Below, one piece after another: positions 10,198 to 20,128 of a DNA stretch of 64,000 nucleotides. The notes beneath the pieces are model-generated. The model was not told the DNA's origin. It searched no databases and worked only from the letters and a program-made list of their open reading frames with translations. A program made the translations under genes and the position numbers. Each line of letters starts with the position of its first letter. Position 1 is the first letter of the stretch. Origin of the DNA: Antedon mediterranea (Eukaryota > Echinodermata > Crinoidea > Comatulida > Antedonidae); contig NC_092673.1 of NCBI RefSeq assembly GCF_964355755.1, positions 14,885,001 to 14,949,000 of the forward strand, read 5' to 3'.

Positions 10198-13100
10198 ATA
10201 ATAATAATAAATGAAGACTTATATAGCGCCGGTATCCTCCACCCATGTGGCGCTCATGGCGCTTTGTGCATTAACAACGTGCGAGAACATCAGCGAATAG
10301 CGACGTCTTTAGGTTGGTCTTGAAACTGTTTTGACTAGTTGAGCATTTAACTGTTGCTGGTAAGCTGTTCCATACACTTGCGGCCGCAACGTAAAAAGAT
10401 CTCTGACCCCACTGATTTTTCGCTCTACGCTCTTGAAGAAGGTTTTGTGACAATGATCGTAGGCCTCTGCGGGATGATTCGTAACGATCCACAAGGTCAG
10501 ATAAATAATCAGGAGCACTGTCATTTAGGATCTTGAATACAAACAACGCAAGTTTGTACTTAATACGTTGTTGAACAGGCAACCAATGCAAATCCATCAG
10601 GACAGGAGTTATGTGAGCGTTTGATTTTGTATAAGTTACAATTCTAGCTGCCATATTTTGCAAGCGCTGCAAACGTTGTATTTGAGATTTTGGTATGCCA
10701 AACAACAAGGCATTACCAATGTCAATTTTAGAAGTGACAAATGAGTGTACAATCAATTCAGCTGTTTTCTTGTTAAGATTACCGCGAATACGACCAAGGT
10801 TCCTAATCGATATGCATGCTGCTTTGGATACAGTTGTTATTTGTGCTTCCATAGTGAGATTACTATCCAGCATGATTCCCAGATTCCGGACCACCGATGA
10901 GGGAGCGATGTTAGAGTTTCCGATTCTGATATGTGTGATGTTGATTTTGGAGATGTTACATTTAGACCCGACGATAATAAACTCTGTCTTTCCATCATTC
11001 AACTTTAGGTAATTTGTTGTCATCCAATTGCGAACATCTTCTATACAGGCTTCCATCTTACTGATTGCTGCAGCAACATCCCTTTGCACTGGATTTACTG
11101 ACACATAAATCTGTGTATCATCTGCATAGAAATGGAAATGTAGACTGTGTTTGCGAATAATGTCACCAAGGGGAAGCGTATAAATGGAAAACTGGCCAGG
11201 CCCAATTACTGACCCCTGTGGTACACCATATTCCAGGCAAACTTCATCTGAGAATGCATCATTGATACAGACTAGCTGACGTCTTCCTGTAAGATATGAC
11301 TGGAACCAGTTAAGAGCAACACCATTTATGCCAATGCGATTTCTCAGACGGGTTATCAGTCTTTGGTGATCAACTGTATCAAACGCTGCTGACAAATCCA
11401 ACAACACCAATAGCGTTATTTTCCCATCATTCATTCCTTGTAACAAATCATTCTGTACCTTTAAAAGGGAACTCTCCGTGCTATGACATGCACGATATGC
11501 CGACTGGTAATTCTCATTTAAATTATGCTTTTGAAGATATGGAGTAATGCGTGATGTCACTACACGCTCCAGAGTCTTTCCAAGAAAAGAAAGATTCGAC
11601 ACCGGGCGGTAATTTTTCAGCGTGTTATGATCCAAGTTTTGCTTTTTTATTAAAGGACGAACGTGAGCAATTTTCAGTTCATCTGGCACTATGCCGGTAT
11701 TAAGAGAATGGTTAATGATTTCCGTTATTATTGGAACGACTGCGTCTATACACTTCTTCAGTATAGAAGTAGGAACTGGATCTAACCTGCATGATTTTGT
11801 TGGTGATTTCATCAGAATGTTGCGGATCTCATCTTGAGATGCTGGTGTAAATGTTGTGAGATGCTGATGAACAGCTGTCACAGGCTCATTTAATGACATG
11901 TCATCAATCTTGAAGTCGTCTCTGATGATCTTGATCTTGTCTGTGAAAAACTGACAGAACCTGTTCGCAAGATCTAAGTCAGAAAGACTATCTGGGAGAG
12001 GTGATACCTGGCGATGATGAAGGAGTTGGTTAACAATTTTAAAAAGTCCTTTCTGATCTGCTGCATGTTCTTCACACAAGCCAATGTAGTAGTTGGCCTT
12101 TGCCTTTCTTACCATGGAATTTACATTCCTCTTCTGTGCAATGTAAGCTTGACGATCTATTTCCAGATGAGAGATTCTCCATTTCTTTTCAAGCTTACGC
12201 TTTGTTCTTTTCTCAGCATAGATGTCACTGTTATACCAACTAGTGTTTGGTCGGACCTTTACTGTTCTCTTTTTCGGTGGTGCGTGTTTGTCAAGAAGTT
12301 CACTCAAAGTGGTGACATATAGTCGTACTTTACTTGATAAATCAAGATTTGAGAGCGAAGTTCCGAGATCAGACTGTGTGATATCTTTACATAATGTCTC
12401 AAAATTTATAGCATTCCAATGACGAGTTTCGATGGATTTAGTGATTACGGGTGGCTTCTTGATAAGGAGATTACATGTGATTGCATAGTGATCTGATATA
12501 CCATCAATGACATTAAGGTTTGAGAAAACAGGAGGATCAGATGAACGAGTGATCAGCAAGTCTAATGTATGACCATGTCGGTGTGTAGGTGTAGACACAT
12601 GCTGTTGAAGACTGCTTGCTACAAGTAGATTCCGAAAATGAATTGCATCTGCATCATTTGGCATATCCACATGGATGTTAAAGTCTCCAACAAATAGTAT
12701 GGGAGCCGGCTTCAATACATAGTGATCAACCAAAGTTGAGAATTCTTCAGTGAAAACATTTAGACTGCAACCCGTTGATTTGCTTTGAGGACGATATACT
12801 GCTACGAGGAAAACTGAGGATGCATTGCTGACTATTTCCACATTTAGCAGTTCAAATGATTTTGGTAATAATCCCGTGTCATAACATTTAACCGCTATGC
12901 TTTCTTTGTAAAGAAGTGCAACTCCACCACCTCTTTTAGTACCAGCACGGGGAGCATGTTTGAGAGAGTATCCGTTGGGTGTAATATTTCCTATAACTGA
13001 TGTGTCTTCTGGTTTAAGCCACGTTTCCGAAAGGGCAACAACATCCAGATTATGTTCGATAACGAAATCCACAAATTCTGTTGTTTTGTTCCGAACGGAT

Positions 13101-13378
13101 CTTGTATTAATACTGCAAAATTTAATATTGTTTTTAGATAAGAGAGAGTTTGATGATAAGTCCGGAAATGATAGATTGTTTTTAGTGTGTTTGTCACGCC
13201 CAGCTCTTGTACCACGCCTGGTTTTTCTTTTTGGCCTCCTTGGTAATAGGTGGATACTACAGCTACTGGAGTTCAACTTAAAAGATTGTATAATTAAGCA
13301 AGATTCTTCAGGAAGTTCACAACTGTTATTGTTGTTGGTTACACAGCCCTGTAAACCATGAAGAAACTCAGAGCTATA
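10198..13378 (-). mobile_element. Near full-length L2-clade LINE
   Basis: It has one large ORF, a short 3' UTR containing ggcgctatataagtcttcat and an (ATT)n tail on the minus strand, the 3' signature I associate with the L2 clade. Both ends fall inside one unit of the ~190 bp satellite: the left flank stops after ttgttattta and the right flank resumes at ctataatgttaaatg. It is therefore a relatively young insertion into the satellite. Less than 110 bases lie upstream of the ORF, so a short 5' UTR or slight 5' truncation is possible. Confidence 0.85.
10271..13276 (-). CDS. L2-type LINE polyprotein: AP endonuclease and reverse transcriptase
   Basis: Intact 1001-codon ORF. The N-terminal third is an AP-like endonuclease: SINTRSV about residue 55, the catalytic-type SETWL about 82, GDFNIH about 197, and a SDHY near the domain end. 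The reverse transcriptase follows: NYRPVSNLS, LDLSAAFDTVDH, GVPQGSVIGPGQFSIYT and the catalytic FYADD about 730. The order and the phrase YTLPLGDIIRKH are typical of L2. The C-terminal region with SVWNSLP and SFKTNLKTSLF is the usual LINE end. No stop or frameshift is seen, so the protein may be competent, although no separate ORF1 is present. Start chosen as the first ATG; no splice sites are needed. Confidence 0.92.
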   Translation of the reverse strand: MNSSSCSIHLLPRRPKRKTRRGTRAGRDKHTKNNLSFPDLSSNSLLSKNNIKFCSINTRSVRNKTTEFVDFVIEHNLDVVALSETWLKPEDTSVIGNITPNGYSLKHAPRAGTKRGGGVALLYKESIAVKCYDTGLLPKSFELLNVEIVSNASSVFLVAVYRPQSKSTGCSLNVFTEEFSTLVDHYVLKPAPILFVGDFNIHVDMPNDADAIHFRNLLVASSLQQHVSTPTHRHGHTLDLLITRSSDPPVFSNLNVIDGISDHYAITCNLLIKKPPVITKSIETRHWNAINFETLCKDITQSDLGTSLSNLDLSSKVRLYVTTLSELLDKHAPPKKRTVKVRPNTSWYNSDIYAEKRTKRKLEKKWRISHLEIDRQAYIAQKRNVNSMVRKAKANYYIGLCEEHAADQKGLFKIVNQLLHHRQVSPLPDSLSDLDLANRFCQFFTDKIKIIRDDFKIDDMSLNEPVTAVHQHLTTFTPASQDEIRNILMKSPTKSCRLDPVPTSILKKCIDAVVPIITEIINHSLNTGIVPDELKIAHVRPLIKKQNLDHNTLKNYRPVSNLSFLGKTLERVVTSRITPYLQKHNLNENYQSAYRACHSTESSLLKVQNDLLQGMNDGKITLLVLLDLSAAFDTVDHQRLITRLRNRIGINGVALNWFQSYLTGRRQLVCINDAFSDEVCLEYGVPQGSVIGPGQFSIYTLPLGDIIRKHSLHFHFYADDTQIYVSVNPVQRDVAAAISKMEACIEDVRNWMTTNYLKLNDGKTEFIIVGSKCNISKINITHIRIGNSNIAPSSVVRNLGIMLDSNLTMEAQITTVSKAACISIRNLGRIRGNLNKKTAELIVHSFVTSKIDIGNALLFGIPKSQIQRLQRLQNMAARIVTYTKSNAHITPVLMDLHWLPVQQRIKYKLALFVFKILNDSAPDYLSDLVDRYESSRRGLRSLSQNLLQERRAKNQWGQRSFYVAAASVWNSLPATVKCSTSQNSFKTNLKTSLFADVLARC

Positions 13379-14300
13379 AGCTATAATGTTAAATGTAACA
13401 GCTTGAATTGTTTCTTACCTCCTCCCCCTACTTGCCACAGTTTAGGCCTAAACCAAATACGAACTATAATTATGTATAGCGAGACGATCAAGAACAAAAG
13501 ATAACGTAACGTACTTTAACATAACTCATGTTTATTGCAAAATTAGGTTCCATTTCTGTGTATTTATGTTATATTGATAATAAATTTTATGTATTGGCCA
13601 GCTTCACTAAACTTTTTCTATACCCCTAACCTTCTAAATTTATTAAGTTTGCATCATATATAGACAAACAACATGATCAAGAACACTCGATATAATGGTC
13701 GCACAATATAACTCATCATGGTAATTGCAAAATTAGGTTCCATTCCTGTGTATTTATGTAATGTTGGTAATGAATGTTATGCATTGAACAGCTTGACTAA
13801 CTTATCCCTTACCCCTCTCCAACCCTCCTAACATTAATTAACTTTGCATCATAATATAGACAAATGATCAAGAACACTCGATATGTAACGCACGCGAATA
13901 TAACTCATTGTTATTTTGCAAAATTAGGTTCCATTACTGTGTATTATGTTATATTGTTATTTAAGCTAATGTTAAATGTAACAGCTTGACTAGAATTTTT
14001 CTTACCTCCTCCCCCCACTTGCTACAGTTTATACCAAATACGAACTATGTATAGCGAGACGATCAAGAACAAAAGGTAACGTAACGTACTTTAACATAAC
14101 TCATGTTTATTGCAAAATTGGTTCTTTTACTGTTTATGTTTATTTTTTATACAGTATGTAACAACTAGACTTTCCATTACCCCTCCACCTTTGACTTGCT
14201 ACAGTTTGTACCATATAAACAAGATGATAAAGAACAAAAGATGTTAACGTAACGCACGTGAATATAACTAATTATTAAAAGGTTTAATGTATTATTAATG
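13379..14300. repeat. Satellite of ~190 bp, right part
   Basis: The landmark gatcaagaac recurs at about 13488, 13674, 13867 and 14060, with a variant near 14226 (spacings about 186, 193, 193, 166). Each unit also carries acataactcatg-like, gcaaaattaggttcc, a C/T-rich cctcctccccc stretch and accaaatacgaact. Units differ by many substitutions, so this is an old array. Confidence 0.8.
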
Positions 14301-14314
14301 GTTCTCAAGTTTAA

Positions 14315-14540
14315 CTGGAAACTGAGGAAATTCGAATCCAGCAGTGCAGCGTCTACCAGATCGGCACACCGGGAGATCCCCTACTCTTTTCGAATAGTGG
14401 ACTGTAGCAAGTTCTGTTAAGTACACGGGACCAACGGCTTTACATCCCATCCTAAAGACGAGGCAATGAGAGTAGCGCGTCTTGCCTAAGGATGCAATTA
14501 GTATGGTACAGATAACCTCGACCCATGCCTATCACATTCT
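14315..14540 (-). repeat. Dispersed repeat with tRNA-like head (SINE candidate)
   Basis: On the minus strand a B-box-like ggattcgaatttcc lies at about 14331-14344, downstream of gatctggtagac, which resembles a degenerate A box. The neighbouring plus-strand text gggaccaacggctttacatc is a phrase I have seen in interspersed repeats of marine invertebrates. Repeat identity is from memory and not verified. Confidence 0.3.
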
Positions 14541-15890
14541 AGTCCGATATTATTAGTACACCATCACTCTCCAGTATATACAGCACCCGCCGCTAGGAAA
14601 TAAAATCCATCGGTGAATATTGAAGATCTTGACCAAAAAATTCCCTTCTTGCTAAATTTGCACTGTGCGAACAAAAATTCAAACAGAGGATTACTGTACT
14701 AAACGGTACTGTAAGATGTAACGTATAGGCCTCCAACCATAATCTATATTTAAATAAAAAAAAAGTTTAAATAAGTTATACATTAACAATAAATTACATT
14801 GAAAACACATAAAATAAAATGAAACGGAACTGACATCAAAATAAAGTTTATAAACAATGAATCACTAAACCAAAATACCACAACAATGACAGGTAAATGA
14901 TGGTGGTCTAGATATCTTACAACTGGAAAAACTACATGTCATGCTGATTAATGGGTGTAAATGCTTTCGGACAATTCAATCGGGCACTTGTTTAGCTCGA
15001 TTAGGAATTTGTATCTATCATGCCAGTTCACTATACTTTTAGGTTAAATGTCACCATCATTCAAAAAGGGTACTCAGGGAAACAACCCGTATTATTATTA
15101 TATATAAAACTAGGCAACAGGCTACATAGATGTTCGAAAGATTGACAGTGACCTATTTTGCTTTTCCATCCCTTCCTAACCAATTTTTAATCAGTGACTC
15201 TCGTGTAATATTGGAGTGGCATAGTTCAACAATTTTACCCCAATAACAATGGTTACAGTGCACACACACAGTATGCATTTAAGATTATACACACTCAACG
15301 AGATTAATTCCCTATGCTAGCGCCACACATGCACATGTTGATAGGATCTCAAAAATAAGACGAATTACATTGTACAGTATAACCTAAAGGTTTTATTTAT
15401 GTAATATATATTGCAGAATAACGTCACCTATATACAATGTTCTGCAGTGTTATAATATAAATGTAGACATTAAATATAAAAATACAAAGCAAAGAGATGG
15501 ATAGTAAATTTGACCCGCGGGAATTCCAAAAAATGTCTCGGCAAAATAAATGAGTAAAACCATTCGGCTAAAACATTTATTTTAGGGCGTATATAATTAA
15601 AAACAGACAAAAAGATGTAAATCATAAAAACAGGAAATAATTGAAATATTACGTTTAAGTTTGCGCGTCAGGCAGATTTTAAAAATTATTTGGGTTCGAA
15701 TCTAACCACTAGCCATCAGCACAAGCTAGTTCGGTGGAAATTACAAAGTACAAATTACGTGAGAGTAGGGCAAAACATAAAACACAATATACCAACTTAT
15801 TCGAATACAACTACACTAGGCTTATAATTATAAATTAATGTCAAATAATTATCTTGGAGGACTCGAGTATGAACATATTTGGAGTCTAAA
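14541..15890. other. No gene recognised
   Basis: AT-rich sequence with a short CA run near 15262 and no ORF or RNA gene I can support. Confidence 0.5.
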
Positions 15891-15891
15891 A

Positions 15892-15953
15892 ACACGTCCG
15901 CATATAAAAAACTATTCGTTCTATAGTGTCAAAGGTTAAATGTGCGGACGTGT
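15892..15953. repeat. Inverted repeat, 11-bp arms
   Basis: ACACGTCCGCA (15892) and TGCGGACGTGT (15943) are exact reverse complements around a 40-base loop. The loop contains the motif ctattcgttctatagtg, which has an inverted partner near 22740. Confidence 0.8.
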
Positions 15954-15999
15954 CTTCAGTGAATATATTCCTAACACATAACCCTTGGCCATAGTTGCC

Positions 16000-16110
16000 A
16001 TTTCTGGCATTATTATGCTTTTTGGCATTATTTGGAGGCCCACGGCATCTGGCATAATGCCGCGGCATTATTTAGCCGTTTTTAGCATAATCTGGCATAA
16101 TTTTGTGTTT
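16000..16110. repeat. Clustered GGCATTATT / GGCATAAT motifs
   Basis: Six or so copies of ggcattatt or ggcataat occur within 110 bases. The same motif cluster reappears at 22655-22710, on the other side of the LINE block. Confidence 0.6.
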
Positions 16111-16399
16111 TTTGAACAACCAAAAAAATAATATACCACAGAACAAAAATAAAATATTTAGTTTATAAATCTTGCAATTTAATACATATTATCACCTTAG
16201 GCTTATACAATATCATATCGTACAAAACAGATCTGTTCGGGTTTTCCGTACAATAGTTCTTCCATCCTTTAGTTTCGGACTTAATCGACTCTTCGGATAG
16301 GAAGGCTGCTTGAAAACTACCGTGTGTGCGATATAGGCAGTACAACAAATCCGAAGAGGCTAGCTATTGGCCAATTATGTTGCTCTATTTCAGAGATCA

Positions 16400-19300
16400 T
16401 GCAGGTTATTGGATCCCCACGGGTGTATGATATTTATTCACCTTAATGTTAGAAGTTTACGTAACAAAATCGATCAAATTCGAGATATTGCAAAAATACG
16501 AACGCATCAGTCATTGCAATAAGTGAGACGTGGCTCGATGATTCAATCAATGATGCTGAAATAAAAATTGAAAATTTCTCAATAGAAAGGAAAGACAGAA
16601 ATGGAAAAGGGGGTGGAGTGTGTTTATATATACGCAATACTATTTCATACTCAGTCAGAAATGATTTGGACAGCGAGGATATCGAATGCAAATGGATTGA
16701 TATAATTTTGCCAAAGTCGAAGCCAATTTTAACCGGTGTTTGCTATCGCCCACCAAAACAAGGTACATTTTTTAACTGTTTAGAAAACCTGCTTATGACT
16801 GTTGGAAACTTCATTGCTCAAGAAATTATTATTCTTGGAGACTTTAATGTAAATGTTTTAAATTGTAATCGTAACAACTATGAGTCGGTGACTAACTTCT
16901 GTAATATTTTCGGTCTTGAACAACTTATCACTGAACCAACTAGGATCAGTGATAACAATAGCTCAGCAATAGATTTGATCTTTGCCAGTGATCCTTTAAA
17001 AATTAAGGCCAGTGGAGTAATTCCTATTGGACTAAGTGATCACTTTTTAACGTTTTGTAGACGAAAACGGACTAATATCATTTCTGGCATACACAGAACA
17101 ATTGATGTTAGATCAATGAAAAATTACAGTTCTGATTCACTGACTCATATGCTTAATAGTATTGACTGGTCAGATTGTATTAGTTTAACTTGTGTTCAAT
17201 CTTCATGGGATACATTTAAAGATAAGTTTCTGCGTATAATTGATTTAATTGCTCCTAAAAAAAAAGTTAGGGTTAAAGTAAAAGATCAACCATGGTTTGA
17301 CTCCGAATTAAGAGATCTTATTAGGCAAAGAGACAAAATGTTAATTAGATATCGTAGTACAAAGGATGTGATGCATCTCAAAGGTTTTAGAAAACTCCGA
17401 AATAGTGTAAATTATAAAATTAAAAAAGCTAAAGTAAATTTTTATTCTGAACAACTTCAAGAAAATAAATACAAACCAAAACAATTATGGAAAGTTCTTA
17501 AAGGTCTTGGAACCTCTAAATCAAATAATAATGAAAAGAAACAGGTTTGTCTTGAGATCAACAATGAATATGTTCATGATAAGAAAGAAGTTGCTGAAGA
17601 GTTTAATTCGTACTTCACCAACGTTGCTGGAGAGCTAGTAAACAAACTTGACCCTCCTAGTAATACTTATAACTTGGAACATGTCAATGTCTTTTACAGT
17701 AGCAAAGGTGTCTTTCCTAATGATTTTTCTTTCATAGAATTATCTGAAGATAATGTTCTTAAAGCTTTGACACAATTATCGACGAGTAAAGCTACCGGAA
17801 TAGATACTCTACCAGCCAAATTCTTCAAAGATGGGGCTTCTGCAATAGCAAAACCATTAACTCATATTATTAAGTTGTCCTTCACATCCGGTATTGTACC
17901 CAAAGAATGGAAATTAGCGAGAGTCATCCCAATTCACAAAAAGGGTAGTAAAATGGTGGTAGGTAACTATCGTCCGGTGTCTATACTCTCGGCTTTTTCT
18001 AAAGTTGTTGAAAGACTAGTACATGACCAATTGATGGAATACCTTAATTCTAAATCACTTATCTATGATTTCCAATGTGGGTTCCGAGCAAATTTTTCGA
18101 CAGATCTTTGTTTAATTCACCTAACTGACCATATTAAAAAGAATTGGGATAAAGGTAATTTAACAGGTATGATAGTCTTAGACCTACAAAAGGCTTTCGA
18201 TACTGTAGACCATCAGATTTTACTAGGCAAAATGAGAGCATTAGGATTGTCCCAAACAGTAATAGGTTGGTTTAAATCATATTTAACAGATAGATGGCAG
18301 GTAGTTGATAATTGTGGTACTCTTTCAACGTGGAAAAAAATAACATGTGGGGTCCCTCAGGGGTCAATATTGGGCCCACTGTTGTTCTTAATGTATGTGA
18401 ATGATATGGAATCTGCATTGAGTTGTAAACTGCTCCTTTATGCCGATGATTCAGCTATAGTTGTATCTGATAAAAGTGTCGCCAATATACAAAATGTATT
18501 GTCAAAAGAATTAAAATCTATTAATTCTTGGTTATTAGATAATAGATTGTCATTGCATCTAGGCAAAACGTATTCAATTCTATTTGGATCTAAACGTAAA
18601 CTCAGAAATCAACAAGAATTGAAAGTTACATGCAATGATTATATAATCACAAACAAACCTACAGTAAGTTATCTAGGACTTGAACTCGATAACAATCTAA
18701 CTGGAGATTATATAGGTAAATCAGTTATAAAGAAAGTAAACTCAAGGGTAAAATTTTTATATAGAAATAGAAAGTACTTAACTTTCAGAGATCTTAAGTT
18801 ACTAGCAAATAGTTTGGTGTTATGCCTTTATGATTATGCTTGTAGCGTGTGGTACTCTGGATTAAAAAAAACATTAAAAGTTAAATTGCAAACTGCACAA
18901 AATAAGACGGTCAGATGTATTCTTGGTCTTGAACCAAGAGATCACATTGGGGCTAATGAATTAAACAAACTGAATTGGCTCCCAGTAGACTTAAGAGTTA
19001 AACAGATAAAACTTTGTCACATGTATCGTATTATTAATGGATTAAGCCCTACGTTTATGAATGATGGTATTAGTAGAGCAAATGTAATTCACCAGTACAA
19101 TACTAGATTTGCAACTCAATCAATTTATAGACCATATATAGGTAACCACTCCCAAACAACCTTTGTTAACACGGCAATAACGTCATGGAATCACCTGCCA
19201 AAATTGATACAGTGTTCAGAAACCATCAATCAATTCAAAAGAAATATCAGGAAACATCTCAAAGAGGTTATGCTTGAAAGATTATAATTTATATTTATAT

Positions 19301-19483
19301 TGTTACTACATGTGTTATTGTTTATTGTAAATGTTTATTCTTATGGTGTTTTTATCCTTAAGGGCCACAATGGAAATAAGTTTGACCTTTGGTTACTTTT
19401 TTGTGTTACCCTGAATTCATTCTTTGTATTTTGTTTTATGTTGTGTTTTTTTATGAATTCGAATAAAGAAATGAAATGAAATG
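16400..19483 (+). mobile_element. Jockey-superfamily LINE with GAAAT-type tail
   Basis: The endonuclease and reverse transcriptase reading is followed by a ~200 base 3' UTR ending in gaataaagaaatgaaatgaa, a simple AAATG repeat serving as the tail. The 5' end is approximate; recognisable coding begins at about 16430. The clade within the CR1/jockey group is not resolved. Confidence 0.75.
16618..19287 (+). CDS. LINE endonuclease-reverse transcriptase, N-terminus frameshifted
   Basis: 889 codons are open from an internal ATG. The protein really begins upstream: about 16430-16490 reads HLNVRSLRNKIDQIRDI in another frame, and SETWLDD at about 16525 is back in the main frame. A one-base indel near 16490-16500 therefore breaks the endonuclease domain. 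Downstream motifs: GDFNVNV, SDHFLTF, the RT blocks NYRPVSILS, LDLQKAFDTVDH, GVPQGSILGPLLF and the catalytic LLYADDSA, then a standard C-terminal LINE region. Because of the frameshift this copy is probably not autonomous, although the RT is intact. Confidence 0.85.
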   Translation: MCLYIRNTISYSVRNDLDSEDIECKWIDIILPKSKPILTGVCYRPPKQGTFFNCLENLLMTVGNFIAQEIIILGDFNVNVLNCNRNNYESVTNFCNIFGLEQLITEPTRISDNNSSAIDLIFASDPLKIKASGVIPIGLSDHFLTFCRRKRTNIISGIHRTIDVRSMKNYSSDSLTHMLNSIDWSDCISLTCVQSSWDTFKDKFLRIIDLIAPKKKVRVKVKDQPWFDSELRDLIRQRDKMLIRYRSTKDVMHLKGFRKLRNSVNYKIKKAKVNFYSEQLQENKYKPKQLWKVLKGLGTSKSNNNEKKQVCLEINNEYVHDKKEVAEEFNSYFTNVAGELVNKLDPPSNTYNLEHVNVFYSSKGVFPNDFSFIELSEDNVLKALTQLSTSKATGIDTLPAKFFKDGASAIAKPLTHIIKLSFTSGIVPKEWKLARVIPIHKKGSKMVVGNYRPVSILSAFSKVVERLVHDQLMEYLNSKSLIYDFQCGFRANFSTDLCLIHLTDHIKKNWDKGNLTGMIVLDLQKAFDTVDHQILLGKMRALGLSQTVIGWFKSYLTDRWQVVDNCGTLSTWKKITCGVPQGSILGPLLFLMYVNDMESALSCKLLLYADDSAIVVSDKSVANIQNVLSKELKSINSWLLDNRLSLHLGKTYSILFGSKRKLRNQQELKVTCNDYIITNKPTVSYLGLELDNNLTGDYIGKSVIKKVNSRVKFLYRNRKYLTFRDLKLLANSLVLCLYDYACSVWYSGLKKTLKVKLQTAQNKTVRCILGLEPRDHIGANELNKLNWLPVDLRVKQIKLCHMYRIINGLSPTFMNDGISRANVIHQYNTRFATQSIYRPYIGNHSQTTFVNTAITSWNHLPKLIQCSETINQFKRNIRKHLKEVMLERL

Positions 19484-19639
19484 TAGAGACAGCTGAACGA
19501 AAACATTATGAAAGGGGTTTTGTTTTTTCAGTTCATAATTATAAGTGGCCGCACCCCTACCACAACCCTTAAAATGGCAATTTCCGATAACTTGGAAGCT
19601 CTAATTTTAAAAAGAAATTCTTCTAGAGAATTTGTTTTC

Positions 19640-20128
19640 CATATTAGGCCTATTTCAAATTATGTTCCATTTGCATCGTCGTAGCAACCCTATTTTCCCA
19701 AATGTTCTTCACCTCTCAGCCCCAGTAGTGACCATAGTGTGCGAGGTAATTTTTATTTCAAATTAAGTGCCATTTCCGCCCATCGAGCAGCTCTATTTTT
19801 CCATTTTTTTTTTTACCACAGCCCCAACCATGGTGGGGCTGAGGTCCTGGAGACACTTAATATATATTTTTATTTCCTATTTTAAATTTTAATTGCCATT
19901 TTCAAAACTATAATGGGCTAAGATCCTGAAGGTACTAATAAATATATTTTTATTTCATATTTGAAATTAAGTGCCATTTCCGGCCATCAGCATTTTCCCC
20001 AAATTTTCTTATCAACCATGGTGGGGCTGAGGTCCTGGAGACACAATTAATAAATATATATTTTCATTTCCTATTTTAAATTATAATTGCCATTTTCTAA
20101 TTATGGTGGGTTAAGATCCTTTCATATT
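19640..20128. repeat. Dimeric tandem repeat (188 bp, ~94 bp half-units)
   Basis: The landmark accatggtggggctgaggtc occurs at 19827 and 20015, a period of 188. Between these lie related half-units (ctaagatcctgaaggtac, ggttaagatcc) with the same following atttttatttc and attgccatttt text. The structure is therefore an alternating two-type array of ~94 bp monomers, about five in all. Confidence 0.75.
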
